Of a DNA stretch of 64,000 nt, positions 8,421-20,700 are shown one piece after another. Source of the DNA: Mytilisepta virgata (lineage: Eukaryota; Mollusca; Bivalvia; Mytilida; Mytilidae). The stretch's first letter is position 1; each line of letters opens with the position of its first letter. The notes beneath the pieces were generated by a model. The model saw nothing but the letters and a program-made list of their open reading frames with translations. It ran no database searches and was not told the origin of the DNA. The position numbers and the translations under genes were made by a program. The stretch covers positions 186,001 to 250,000 of the forward strand of contig JAPWFG010000026.1 in assembly GCA_028015205.1 (NCBI GenBank), written 5' to 3'.

Positions 8421-9109
8421 TCAAATACGACTTTAGAACCGCATATATACTACTCGAGTTTGATATTTCCATGATTTCACTAAACCAAGATGTAATAAAC
8501 TGATCAAATAAAATTCTTTAAAGATAGTTCTTATCAGAAAACCCTGTCTGCTCTACAAAACATATCCCAGTCCAGCATGATTTAATGTCTTTTGAAGAAA
8601 TGAGCTAGTATTTATGGACCTTCCGCTTAAATTTATTATACGTAAAAAACATGACTTGTGCTATTTCTTAGTGATTTTGATTCTTTTTGTGCTTCTTATT
8701 GTTTATAATTTGTTATATATCGTGATCAAATAAAGATATATATAGTTCATTCAATAGTTTTGTTTAACAAATGACAGTCATAAACCACCCTACAAATTTC
8801 ATTCACGGTCCGAATTGTTTTCATTAACAGTCCAAATTTCTGTATAGAATTGTACGTGTTCATAGTCTGTCCTAATTGTCTTTATAGTCTGTCCGAATTG
8901 TCTTTACACACGGTCCGAATTGTCTTGCACCCGTTTTAAAAAATAGGTTCATATGTATATACTCCTTATCTTTCCCATGTTGTACACACAAAATGTCCAA
9001 TCACAGTTCAGATACTTAACTTTTACTGCAGTAAATATTATTTTATTATTTGAGTTGTATTTCCATGTGCTTTTTTGTGATATCAATAGCAAATTATTTG
9101 TACAAACAA
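8421..9109. other. AT-rich spacer with a degenerate GTCCGAATTGTC repeat
   Basis: No gene is seen. At about 8808-8933 a degenerate short repeat (GTCCGAATTGTC and variants, 5-6 copies) occurs in a direct array. Confidence 0.6.
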
Positions 9110-9765
9110 GAAATTCAGTATATCATGTTATGCTCGACCATCATGAGAAAGTACTACTAGGCCTATGTGTGCGTATTTCATACACGAAATTCAATATATC
9201 ATGTTATGCTCGACCATCATGAGAAAGTACTACTAGACCTTTGTGTGTGTATTTCATACACGAAAATCAATATATCATGTTATGCTCGACCATCATGAGA
9301 AAGTACTACTAGACCTTTGTGTGTGTATTTCATACACGAAAATCAATATATCATGTTATGCTCGACCATCATGAGAAAGTACTACCAGGTTTATGTGTGT
9401 GTATTTCATACAAGAAATTCAGTATATCATGTTATGCCCGACCATCATGAGAAAGTACTACTAGGCCTATGTGTGTGTATTTCATACACGAAATTCAATA
9501 TATCATGTTATGCCCGACCATCATGAGAAAGTACTACCAGGTTTATGTGTGTGTATTTCATACAAGAAATTCAGTATATCATGTTATGTTCGACCCACAT
9601 GTGAAAGTGCAAAATTTACTAATAGGCATATGTGTATTTCATACACAAAAATCAGTTTATCATGTTATGCTCGCCCCACATGCAAAGTACTACTAGACTT
9701 ATGTATGTGTATTTCATACAAGAAATTAAGTATATCATGATTATGTTCGACCAACATGAAAAAGA
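9110..9765 (+). repeat. 76-bp tandem repeat, about 8.5 copies
   Basis: Unit starts at 9110, 9186, 9262, 9338, 9414, 9490 and 9566 are exactly 76 bp apart. Two diverged units follow at about 9647 and 9722. The units contain TATATCATGTTATGC, GACCATCATGAGAAAGTAC and GTGTATTTCATACA. Two sequence variants (ACTAGGCC and ACCAGGTTT types) alternate, which suggests multi-unit duplications. The short frames here are repeat translations. Confidence 0.95.
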
Positions 9766-10144
9766 AGTTTAGTACATGTAGTCCGGGATGAGACTTACAA
9801 ACTTCAGTACATCCGCGTCACAAAGTACAACAAACCAATTTCGTACCTTTTGCAAAACAAAATCAGTAAAATATTATATTGTCATCGCAATTTCCCAATT
9901 ATAAATGTGTATAATCCATAAAAATTATATTTTATTTCTTACTTTCACATTCCTTCTAGTAATTTTGTTTCGTTATTTTCCCGTATCTAAAAAAATGAAA
10001 TATTTCATTAAAATACGCTATGCAACAAATTAAAGTTTAATATATACAGTTTGTGTGCATTATAAAATAAATATAAATTATCTATCAACAAGGAGCTTTA
10101 TCGTGTTGTGTGTAACTTAATTCGGAAAAGGTCACGCTGTAAGT

Positions 10145-13100
10145 ATGCTTCGATTGGTTTTTGTGTATTCTTTATTCGGACGCATTGTTTGGTCTTTTAT
10201 TCTTGACGGTGGAATTACCACTGCACCCATTGTCAACACAGAATGTGGTCCGGTAGAAGGAACAACAGAATCGTCAGTGTATGTATTTAAAGGGATTCCG
10301 TATGCAGAACCCCCAATAAATAATCTACGGTGGAAACCTCCGGTTCTTAAGTCTAGACATTCGGGACATTGTTGGAGCGGAACGTTTAAAGCAGATACGT
10401 TTGGAAATACATGTTACCAGAGAGGATTTTTAAACAAGAGTAGAATTATAGGATCAGAAGATTGCCTTTACCTCAATGTTTGGACCCCTTCTGTTGACAG
10501 AAATGCTGATCTACCTGTCATGATTTGGATTCATGGTGGGTTTTTAAATTATTTGAATGGAAACTGGCTGACATACAGTCCATCACAGGAACTTGCCAAA
10601 AATACGAATATGGTGTACGTCAGCATGAATTATCGCCTGAATGCGTTCGGTTTCATGGCTCTAGACATTTTGTCAAATGCCTCGGAGCATAAAACATCCG
10701 GGAATTATGGATTCATGGATCAGCTGCTTGCTATGAAATGGGTTCAAAATAATATTCGGAATTTCGGTGGAAATCCAAATTTGGTAGGTACATATATATT
10801 TTATAAAAAAAGTAGCAAGCCGATTGATGTTGCAGCTGTGTCTCATCTATCAATATTTAGCAAAGAATTCCTCATTCCGATGCTGGCAGTAGTCATGAAT
10901 TTGCACTGTCGTAGATTTTAAGACGATTGGGACTTCCAGTTGAAGAAAACTAATACAAGTGTTGCTTAATTGATCCAACGTTTACTATTACAAAGGTTTT
11001 ATGCGGAATTAATCCACCACATCCCTCCCGTCATATTTTAGTGTATTGTGTAATTCAGTTTTCAAGCATACAATGTGGACTAGTACATGATTATCAAAAA
11101 TTTACGAACATAAACGTAACTAAGATTTCAAAACGTCCCTAGAGTATCAGTTGGTGGAAATGAAGACATACAAAATTTGTGCAGAAAGTTGGCTTCAACG
11201 GATTCAAAATATTGCATTCAACCCTTGAGTTGAAAACGTTCAATTTTACCTTATCATTATTCTGTTCAAATTTTAATCTTTCACTAATACCTTATTTTTG
11301 TGTATTCCTTTATTCAAGGTAACAGTGTTCGGTCAGAGCTCTGGAGGTACCAGTATATATGCTCTCCTTGCATCGCCAATGTCTGCTGGACTTTTTCAAA
11401 GAGCGTGGATGATGAGTGGATCTCCTGTCCTAAACAAAACAACAGTTGAAGCCTCAAAAGATAATCTAGTCTTTCTAAACAACACCGGATGTTCAGATTT
11501 TAACTGTCTGGTGTCACTTCCGGCAGCTGATGTCATAAGGGCGATTCCATGGGATGAGTATCCTTACTGGGAGATGTCAGATCAAAATGACTTGCCAACC
11601 ATTAACGTTTTTGATGGGGCTTTGCCAGTAGTTGATGGTATTTTGTTATGTATATTTTTAACACCAAAAACCAAAAACCATACAGCCTATAGGCATAACA
11701 TATATACAGTACAAACTAATGATAGGAAGGACTGTGATATTATTACATGTTGTTTCTGTATTGGCATTGTAATTGGTCCGAGGCTTGCTATATTGGCTTT
11801 GGGGGCAGCCGAAGGCCAATATAGCTGGCCGAGGACCAATAACAAGGCCAATGCAGAAATAACCATATAATGATGTCTTTATAATCATCAATAATTGAAT
11901 AATTTATAATCATCAATTTTGAAGCACCTTTAATCACAGATCATGTATACATTTTGATATAATGTAAAAATTTCGGAGTTTTGGTATGTATTCAAACTAA
12001 AATCTAGAGAAAATGGACTCACCCTACATGTATATTGGCCTTGTACAAGTTGTACAAGCAAAAAATCTGTATTGGCCGGGTTTTTCAATATTGGCCGAGT
12101 TGATGATTCTTTATTGAAATGACTGTTTTAGTCGCATTGAAGCCAATAATACACTACTTAATATCTAATACATAATAAAAGAACTGCAGATTATCACTAT
12201 ATTAATATAAATTTATATAATCCAACACAATAAATAAACGATTTGATTTTTGTATTACATTCCCGAAATTTGAAGCATTTTCGAAGAGTACGGTAAAAAT
12301 GCATTTAATTTATGATATAAAATAAATAAATTTATGCAAACAAAATATCACTGCTCCTTCTTAGTATAAAAAATGAATATCATATCATTTTCATAATTTT
12401 GTTTAGTAACTATACTCAAATTTCATAAATAGAAATAAAAAAAACAACATCTTTTTTATAACAGGTTATGTTCTACCAAAAGCTCCACTAGAAGCCTGGA
12501 AAGCTGGGGATACTATTGACGTACCAGTTATTATTGGTAAATTAATTTAGAACTATTGTAATTTTAGTTATAACTTCAAAGTATGGTTGCATGTTGTAAA
12601 ATGTAATAGAAGTCGTAAAAGTACTACTTATAGTATAGATGTTGAAACTACTATTATTAAACCTCACTATGTAAAACAGTATCTAATTGGCTAGATAATT
12701 GATCACGTGACGTTTACAATTGGGATGCCTGTAGAACGTAACCAAAAATTAGCGTACAAGTAGTTTTTTGGGTTATTTCCAGGATCTGGGTGGTGTTGCC
12801 ATACAATAAAAGGGTTATTGCACGAAACTGGGAAAATATTGTCCTTTGTAGAATATTATATCGCACTCGCAAGATCGTGCAATATTACATTCTACTCGGG
12901 ACAATATTTCCCAGTATTCGTGCAATAACCCTTGATTACTACAGGCAGTTAAAACTAAATCGATAAAAAATTTAAAAAAAAGAAGAAGTTGTAAAAGAAC
13001 CATCTTTTCCATTTATTTGCTCATACAGTCTGAATCGACTTAATCAGAAAACAGGGCTATACACAAGGGACGTAGATGTACTCCTTATTTTTCACAAAAT

Positions 13101-14014
13101 TTTATATTTAAGTGTAACAGTAAATTTAAAGCACCGATTTCGGGCTGGCGGACTATCACACGAGCTCATAATACTCTTGTGTACTACCAGAAGCGGTATC
13201 GACTAAGTTGTAATGAATTGTTTGGTACCGATTCACATAGAATGTACCCATTGAGCCGACTTAAGTATCCATACGTTACCTTATGAGTTAATCATAGCTT
13301 AAACTCGAGTTCAAAACTGAAGTTCAAGTTTTCTTAAGACCCCTGCACTTCGACACAACCAGGCTTCACTGTATATAGTTATACATTTGTGTTCAGCAAC
13401 TTTTTTACTGTTTAGGCACAACCGGTCAAGAAATCGACGAAAGTCCTGTAACGAGTGACATAGGTAATTGGACATGGCAAACTTATACAGAAAAGGTCAA
13501 GGAAAAGTTGGGACAATTTCCGGGTTTAAACGTGTCAAAAGTGTTACAACTGTATCCATCGGGTATTGTGACTCCAGAGTACCAGTATACGTCAATGGCG
13601 ACTGACCTGAGGGTCACTTGTCCAAATAATGACCTCGCAATGAATATGAAGACGGCATTTAAATCACCTGTTTACAGATATGTTTCACTTGCTATGCCTC
13701 GTGTGCCAACTCGAATATTTGGAGAGCAATTTAAAGCTAAATATGCGGCACATGGATGGGAATGTATAGCATACTTTGGTACCATTAAAGATTATTATAC
13801 ACCTATAGAATCAGACGACAGCCTAACGGAGAATATAAGAAGGGAAATAATTCAATTTGCAAAAACTGGTAAACCGAGTACCGATATCTGGATGTCATAT
13901 CCAAACAGCACCGCCATTATTAATAGTACATTTGGTGTCGTTAAATCTTACCACGAGGACCAATGCTCATTTTGGTCAACTTCGGGATTATACGGTTATG
14001 CCTGGATAAATTAA
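10145..14014 (+). CDS. Secreted carboxylesterase/cholinesterase-like hydrolase, gene 1
   Basis: The exons are 10145-10783, 11319-11637, 12465-12536 and 13416-14014. All junctions obey GT/AG and keep frame, giving 542 aa, normal for the COesterase alpha/beta-hydrolase family. The N-terminal about 18 hydrophobic residues look like a signal peptide. Visible landmarks are the type-B signature EDCLYLNVWTP (about 105-115), the oxyanion motif HGG (130-132), the nucleophile elbow GQSSG with Ser220, the acid Glu349 in GTTGQEID and His456 in AAHGWEC. Cys90 and Cys107 fit the conserved first disulphide loop. Family members hydrolyse carboxyl esters; the substrate is unknown. The Gln before the catalytic Ser replaces the usual Glu. 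No C-terminal GPI or retention signal is seen. It is the diverged sister of genes 2 and 3. Confidence 0.93.
11748..11874. mobile_element. Fold-back (MITE-like) hairpin in intron 2 of esterase gene 1
   Basis: The two arms, about 60 bp each, meet at about 11808 (for example TGCTATATTGGCTTTGG against CCGAAGGCCAATATAGC). This explains the similar short frames on both strands. Related TATTGGCC fragments lie at 12030-12100. It is probably a small inverted-repeat element. Confidence 0.7.
12810..12933. mobile_element. Fold-back hairpin in intron 3 of esterase gene 1
   Basis: The left end AAGGGTTATTGCACGAA mirrors the right end TTCGTGCAATAACCCTT. CTGGGAAAATATTGTCC mirrors GGACAATATTTCCCAG further in. 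The element is 124 bp with a short central loop. Confidence 0.75.
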
Positions 14015-15550
14015 ATTCTACTATTAACATTCCATTTCTTTTCAAATGAAACAATGGAACAAAAAATTTGTCAGGGCAGCGAAACCTTTGGTTTTTTTTC
14101 TTGGTAGTGATATCTATATACATGTAATTATGTTAAAATATTACTAAAACAATTTCTCTAAAACATAAAAAGTTAAGAGTAATCTATTATGTAATGCCAA
14201 TGAAAACTAAAACGCAATTCTTTTTGTGTTGTCTCCTGCTGAACAACTGCCGTGGTGGTCTAAGTTGCTGCCAAAGATGGCTAATAAAGAAATCAATGAG
14301 AAACACCAATTGAAATTTCACTCATTTTTGGACATTTGAATTAAAACTTTGATGTGAGCAACATCCTTGCCAAAAAGGATTTTTTACTGAAATGTGTCTT
14401 TATGTAAGACCCATATTATATAAAAAATCTTTTTTGACAACGCTGTTGCTCATAGTTTTTTTTTACCAAAATCTACTGTGAAAACACTCAATTTTCTTCA
14501 AATTCTTGATTTAGCAGACGTCGCTGTTGTATCATGGGAAGGAATATTTTACAATGATTGGTAGATTTTGAATCCTAATTTTGATTTCATGTCAGATGGG
14601 GCAAAATAACGGCTGAAATCATACCATCTCCTTTATTACGGTCAGTCCTTAGTGATGTATATATTTTGGATCGTAATTTTGACTGTACGTCGCTATGTTT
14701 TCAACTACATGTGATTTTGAATTAACCAATGAGACATAAAGTAACATCAATGATATGAGATAGTGCATGCTACTTTTTGTGTACTAGATGAGCGTAGCCG
14801 TTAACTCTAGCGAGATGAATGTTGCCGTTATCCAATTCGTTAAATGAATCGATTCCTTTAAACAGCAATTTATTTGGTAAAGATTTAGTGGAAATCGCCG
14901 TTTTATACCACGTTCATGTGAGACGGATATGAATAGCTTTGAGATAGTGGTTTTAAATGCGTTTTCCGACCTGTGAATATAATTTTAGTTCAAATGTGAC
15001 TATTACATGTAACGCATGCTGATGAAAACTTTGTAGCGAAGTGTTTGTGAAAATAAAACGCTATAGTGAAAGCTGAATGGGTTGAAAATATCAACACTAT
15101 CACTGACCATTAGATGAAGGTACATTTTTCCTTTACACGAAAATGCCTTCTTAAATCGATTAAATCAGCAAAATCTTACCTTGAAGCGAGCGTATTTTTC
15201 TTTCAAAATGCCGCCGTTATCACTTCCGATGACGCAGTTTATCCCCAGTGTTGGTAATACACCCACTTTTACACAAGTAGTAGAATAAGGTTCTACTCCC
15301 TGCTACGGTCAGTGTTAGTGTTTTTAGTGTTAACTTCAGTAGCTATTTTATTTTGAAAAAGATGATTTACATGTAGTTAATTTAAAGAAGAATTTGTTTG
15401 AATTCAAGCAAATTTTAAAATAACTATATCATTGGAAATGTATTATGTAACATAATTTTCATAATATTAATACATGTACATGCATCTTATTATCAATGTG
15501 AACTTACCTTATATTGTTCCGTAGTAGAGTATTACATCCGGGATATATGA
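14015..15550. other. Intergenic DNA downstream of esterase gene 1
   Basis: AT-rich, with no credible open frame or recognised repeat. The 3' end of the esterase transcript must lie here, but no clear canonical poly(A) signal close to the stop was recognised. Confidence 0.5.
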
Positions 15551-16100
15551 AAATAACAATCCAAAGATACTAATAATAGATATAGTAAATTTATACTATG
15601 CTGTATACGACGCATTTCAAGGAGTTACCTCTCTTCAGCAGCATTAAAACCTAAACATTTGGAAGACCAAAAACCAAACTTATATTAAACAAGAAGTACT
15701 CAACCAAAAATACCGAAATAGGAAGCCAAATTTCAGCCAAGGAGATCTACCATGTGCAATACAAGAAATGAACCCTTAGTTTTTCTATTATTTTTGAATT
15801 TTGCTAAATACTGGTAATTTCTGAGACAAATCAATGAATAATCATGTCAGACAAGTCTGACGACTGGGTTGGCGAATACCCTCGGGGACCTAGGGTCCAC
15901 CAGCAGAGGCATCGTCCCAGGAGTTTCAAAATAACAATCCAGAGATACTAATATTAGATATAGTAAATTTATACTATGCTGTATACGACGCATTTCAAGG
16001 AGTTACCTCTCATCAGCAGTATTAAAACCGAAACATTTGGAAGACCAAAAAACCAAAAACCAAACTTATATTAAACCAGAAGTACTCAACCAAAAATAGG
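15551..16100 (+). repeat. Dispersed R1 repeat: one full ~380-bp unit plus start of a second
   Basis: The unit runs from ATAACAATCCAAAGATAC through GTATACGACGCATTTCAAGG and TACCCTCGGGGACCTAGGG to CCCAGGAGTTTCAAA. It then restarts at about 15929 with the same ATAACAATCC sequence. Other copies are at 23155-23548 (reverse), 28241-28655 and 31829-32045, with a decayed relative near 48780-48910. The restart of the first 35 bp after the last base suggests a tandem-satellite or Helitron-type origin. Confidence 0.85.
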
Positions 16101-16900
16101 TATGAAAAATATTTGAAATAACCATTTTACATATATTAAGATACGTCTGTGTTAGTCATTCAACTTTTATTTATTTTTCTGTTTCTATTGAAATATATAA
16201 CCTTGACAAACAATGGTAAATTTTTAAGTTTTCTTGCTCAACTCAACAAATCTAAAACAAATCTTATAATTGAAGCATTTAGACTTTCAAAATGCCAACA
16301 ACTAAGGTTTCCTTACACAAGTCAGGTATTTAATTTAATATGGTCATGATGGTATTGCTAATCAAGTTCGCTCCCTGTATACACTGATATATATAGGAAT
16401 TGTATCGTGAATGACGTTTTTGGGTTGTCTAGTTGATCATTATTGTATCAGGATTAGAATTCTTCTTGGTAAACGTGGTCCGATACTTTAAATTTTAACC
16501 TTTCATCCTCGATTATGAGACCTATTTTGAGAAGTGTTCGAGTAAGCCATTCTGACCTCAGACGATGTTATCGTGGTTTTACAGGGGAGGTTGTTGGAAG
16601 AACACCAACCACAAAAATGTAACCTTTTTATCACAGGGAATCAGTACACAAAAATGATTCAGAAATATATATGAATTTATTTTTCAAAAAAAGATAATTT
16701 TAACGAACAAAATAGTTGTTTATACATAATCTATAATAATCCAGATGCTTACAGGACTGTAATTGCTTTTAATTTTCAATAAACACTTGGAGCTTTTTCA
16801 TTGTTTGTGGATCTGCTTTATGAAACAGAATATAGCTTGAACAGAAGTTTGGTTCAACGTGTTTTTGTCGTTCTTGAGATTTTGTACGTATTTTGTTACT
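16101..16900. other. AT-rich intergenic stretch
   Basis: No recognisable gene or repeat is seen. It borders the stop of the minus-strand glycosyltransferase ORF. Confidence 0.5.
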
Positions 16901-17665
16901 TCAGATCATTATGTCATTTCCGTCTCGAAAGTCGACATCTTTGTAGACGGAGAGCCATAATCCTACTGATGTACCTCCACAATTTGTATCATAGAGATCT
17001 GTTTGTTGGTCACAAATCCCTCCATAACAATAGCTCCTGTTTGCAACTCTCGTTATAAGATTTTTGCCTAGAACTAAAAATTGTTCATCAATTCGGGTAT
17101 TTCGGCTGACTGTTTTCTTGTTAATATTATGTTTATATCCGTAATAAAGATTAGCTGATTTTATATCATTCAGGGTATGAAAAATCTGCGGAATGCAAAG
17201 AAATGTATCGTCATCCATCTTTACAGCAAGTAGAGATTCTTTATAGTTATTTTCAATATATCTATACCATTTATACAGTTTTTCACCATTCTTGAAAGCT
17301 TTTCCATGGGCAGTTACATTAAGATTTAAAATGTCATTGTAAGTAGTTTGCTCTTTCAAGGTTTCGTTAGATGGTGAGTCAATAATAAACTTGTATTTTA
17401 CTCGAAAAGGTATTATATTCGACGAACGAATCATTGCTTTAATCCAAGTTTGTCGTTTTACTTGTCGTAACTGCGCGTGTCCGGAAGTACTTAAAATACC
17501 AATAATAACAAGCGGCTTCATCTCTGTGCTCAATTTTATCTTTTGTTTATTAAGTTTGTTATTGTCTGAAGTCCGTAATATACAGTAGTTGTATAGAAAG
17601 ATAATGACACAACAAACAAGAAATAACATAAATACTTTTTGTATCCTTCCAAATGATTTGTGCAA
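16901..17665 (-). CDS. GT31-type beta-1,3-galactosyltransferase-like protein, possibly incomplete
   Basis: The open frame gives up to 254 residues. A type II signal-anchor helix (about 12-28) is followed by a Golgi-lumenal domain with RQTW (71-74), a KYKFIID strand and the conserved D-x6-TAHGKAFKNGEKL region. The metal-binding DDD motif is at 151-153 (VKMDDDTFLC), and a shortened GGTSVGLWL segment follows where the family has E/D-DV-x-VGL. Members transfer galactose or GlcNAc in beta-1,3 linkage using UDP-sugar and Mn2+. No ATG occurs at 17665. The first in-frame ATG is at about 17629 (residue 13), or the exon begins at a possible acceptor (TTTGTAG) near 17677. The C-terminus is short, so it may be a truncated copy. 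Confidence 0.72.
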   Translation of the reverse strand: MHKSFGRIQKVFMLFLVCCVIIFLYNYCILRTSDNNKLNKQKIKLSTEMKPLVIIGILSTSGHAQLRQVKRQTWIKAMIRSSNIIPFRVKYKFIIDSPSNETLKEQTTYNDILNLNVTAHGKAFKNGEKLYKWYRYIENNYKESLLAVKMDDDTFLCIPQIFHTLNDIKSANLYYGYKHNINKKTVSRNTRIDEQFLVLGKNLITRVANRSYCYGGICDQQTDLYDTNCGGTSVGLWLSVYKDVDFRDGNDIMI

Positions 17666-17719
17666 GACGTTACCCTACAAATTGAAGAAATTACTAATGA
17701 AAGTGGAAGGATAATCAAT

Positions 17720-20700
17720 TATCCATTAAAATTCAAGAAGAGCTAAATATAATAGTTACATGTAGCAAAATAATAAGGTGGAATTTCTTGGCACACAATC
17801 TACATTTTCACACGGCAATTAGTTTCAATTGTCGTTCTTCGTCTTGAAGTCAAAATGAGTCTTATAATACGAACAATTTACTATCTACTGCGTCGGTATG
17901 CATAAAACTACTTAAGATTTTTCTAAGGAAACACTTAGGATAAGTAAACCCCGCCAATTTTTCATAGTGGTATGCATAAAAATTCTGGGTTTAAGAAAAA
18001 TATTAGTTTCAAAAACCCCACCCATATACTTAAATAGTATGCATATCAGTTCTTAAGAAAACACTAACATTTTTATTTAATTGTACGCTACATAGAACGG
18101 TATCTTAAGTATACTTTATGCTTATCAAAAATGACAGTAACCTTTATTTGACTCTTAAAAACAGTAAATATCGCTTTAATATACAATTTTAAGTAGAAGT
18201 ATTAGGGAATGTATTTATTTTTCTGGTTTTTGAAACTTACATACTTATCAAAACTTTGATTATTTTAATTCCGGTTTTGCATGGACGCTTGCCATTTCTC
18301 AAAAGGATGGACCGTCAGAAGTAAGACGGAACAGGTATTCCTGTATACCAAACGGAGAGGATATTTGGAGGGGGTTGCTATCGGTTTCCAATAATTTATT
18401 TTGCAATATTAACGTTGATGTTTATAAACGAAAAGAGTATTTTGATTGGATCCACATTTTTGTCAGGCTCAAATACATGGTGGAAAAAAGGCAGGATTGA
18501 ATATCTCCTACAATCGACGAAGTTTCTTTTGAAAAAAAAAATGTTGAGCAATCGCCCGCCGCAAAAAGAAGTCGGGCTAATGGTATAATGGATGTCACTA
18601 AAATGGTTTCAGGATCGAGGCTTTGCTACCTCTCCAAGACAATAAACTGGTTGCTCCTTCAAATATTTCAATATTTAGTATGTTTAATATCTTACATTTT
18701 CCATTTTATTAATGACATAAATGTAAAGTCACACTGACTTCCGTTTTGCCACCTTCCTTAGTTAAGTTCCTATTTAATTATGTAGTTCATACCACTAAGG
18801 TGTTTTCCATAACTAAGGACATTCTTCTTGAAAAGGTGAATACAAGTTATCTCTCTATGAAATGGATCGGGTAGCTTTTTGTTTCTCACTTTTGAGACAG
18901 GGCAGTTCCTATTTTTACCCGTATGAGATTTTCTAAGAAATTCAAGTGCCCTTTACCACCAAACCGTCTACTCAGGTTTTATACATAATACGCTTAAAAT
19001 AAAGTTGTACATTCTTTAAGAGAAGTATTCGTCAAATATAAAGTTTACATTAAAATGTTATTCCTGTTTAAAAGAACCATTAAACTCATTAGAATTGTAA
19101 TTAAACAATTACGCCGTTGATGTAACCAATGGCGTGCAACTCATTTTTGGCATCAAACACCATGGAAAATACAAGCCTGGAAAATCTCAGACACCCTCGG
19201 GCAAGATTTCCAATTTATCCAACTCGGCAAGCTTCGTTGGAGGACGTATATGGCAAAATGCTGGGTACTTTATTCATGGCATTTGTGTCACGTGACTTCA
19301 GCTCTTATAATCAAATTACCTCCCTTAGTTGTAGATCGAAAATAATAGAATTGCTTGAATTACAGATAATCGAGTCTTTTCCGTTCTCCGTTCACGGCTC
19401 TTAAAGTAATGTGTTTATGAAAAAGTTCCTTTGGCGGATATTTACAAATTGTTTGTTTAATTCTCAGGGAAAAAAGCTTCAGATTTGAAGGTTTACGCTA
19501 TGGGAGACTTTAAATTGTCATGTTTTAAAAACAATTAGGCGGAAAAGTTATTAAAGCGAGTGAGATAAAGGTTATTTTCTCATAAAATTCATCCTCCAAA
19601 GTGGTTCTCTATATACGGACAATTTATGTCTGATCTCGCCTTGTATCTGTATTTGTAGTTTGAATTTGCATTTTTCACTAATTTTGGTATTACTACGGTT
19701 ACGCTTCAGTTTTTTAAATTGAAAAGGCGGAAAATTTTCAATGCTGACAATGTTTATTTGCACACGAAAAGAAAGCTAATATTGTGTAGAATGTACCTAT
19801 ATGGGGACTAATTGCTAAAGAGTTATAAGAATCTGAATATTTGCATTTTTATTTTTGGGCCAATTATATTGCTTTTTAATGAATGTCGTTAGAGAAATCT
19901 AAAATGGCCGCTATACAAATTAGCAAAGGGTGTCATCCTGGTTTGCCAGCATTTAATTACATGTTAAAATAAACATAGGTGTTTTTGTTGTTTTAGTAAT
20001 TAAAGTCTATATCTTATTTGCATCTATTTGTATAATTTTTACCTGAATTTACCTGTAAAATATCAGCTTAACAGAAGTACAAATGCAAAAAAAGATATTA
20101 TGATTAAAAAAAATGGATACAATAACAGCAAATTAAACAAATATTTAAATAGGATAAAATGGAATATTATCCTTACTACAAAAATGATATATTTACAAAA
20201 ATTCTACCACTGGTTCCAAAATAACAAGTTAAAGATGTTTGGCTTACCACTGTAGAAGATATAGACAAGGCAGACAATGTACAACATTTACCGACTATGT
20301 TACAGTGTTCTGGGTCGAAGGGAATCGTTTTCTTTGGAATAACGACCAGACCAAGTGACCCCGCACCACGACCCACCTAGAAGGATAGCACAACAAGATA
20401 AAGAAGAAACTTCGCCGCGCCCACTTAAACATCTACGAGATCGTACAACTACTTCAACAGACCAAAGCAGGTACAGAATATACCATCATACAGTATGCAG
20501 TAATAGGAGCACACCAACCAAAAGACGAAAATACAGACAAGACACACGACTTCATGCACTGAAAGACAGCATAGGCTCGTCAACTTGATCGAATACGCTG
20601 ACGCAGCATCTCATCTATAATACTAAATTTACGAATTAGCCGAATAGGCGGCAAAACGCGTGGTTCAAAATAAACGATGTATAGTTCAGATTATAAAGGT

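Noticed and set aside
7887..8474. 195-aa plus-strand frame with Thr/Ser/Gly repeats
   Set aside because: It runs through the outer repeat block, the CpG-rich motif array and the CCA run; composition follows the repeats.
8953..9740. Several 70-90 aa frames with CVFHTRNSVYHVM repeats
   Set aside because: Translations of the 76-bp tandem repeat in different frames.
4118..9765. CRISPR-like array
   Set aside because: The repeats are direct without unique spacers of constant length, in a eukaryotic genomic context.
19129..19404. 91-aa frame with HPRARFPIYPTRQASL, faintly like the lead-in to a BIR domain
   Set aside because: None of the Cys/His zinc ligands or the GFxxxG core of a BIR follows, so the resemblance is too weak.
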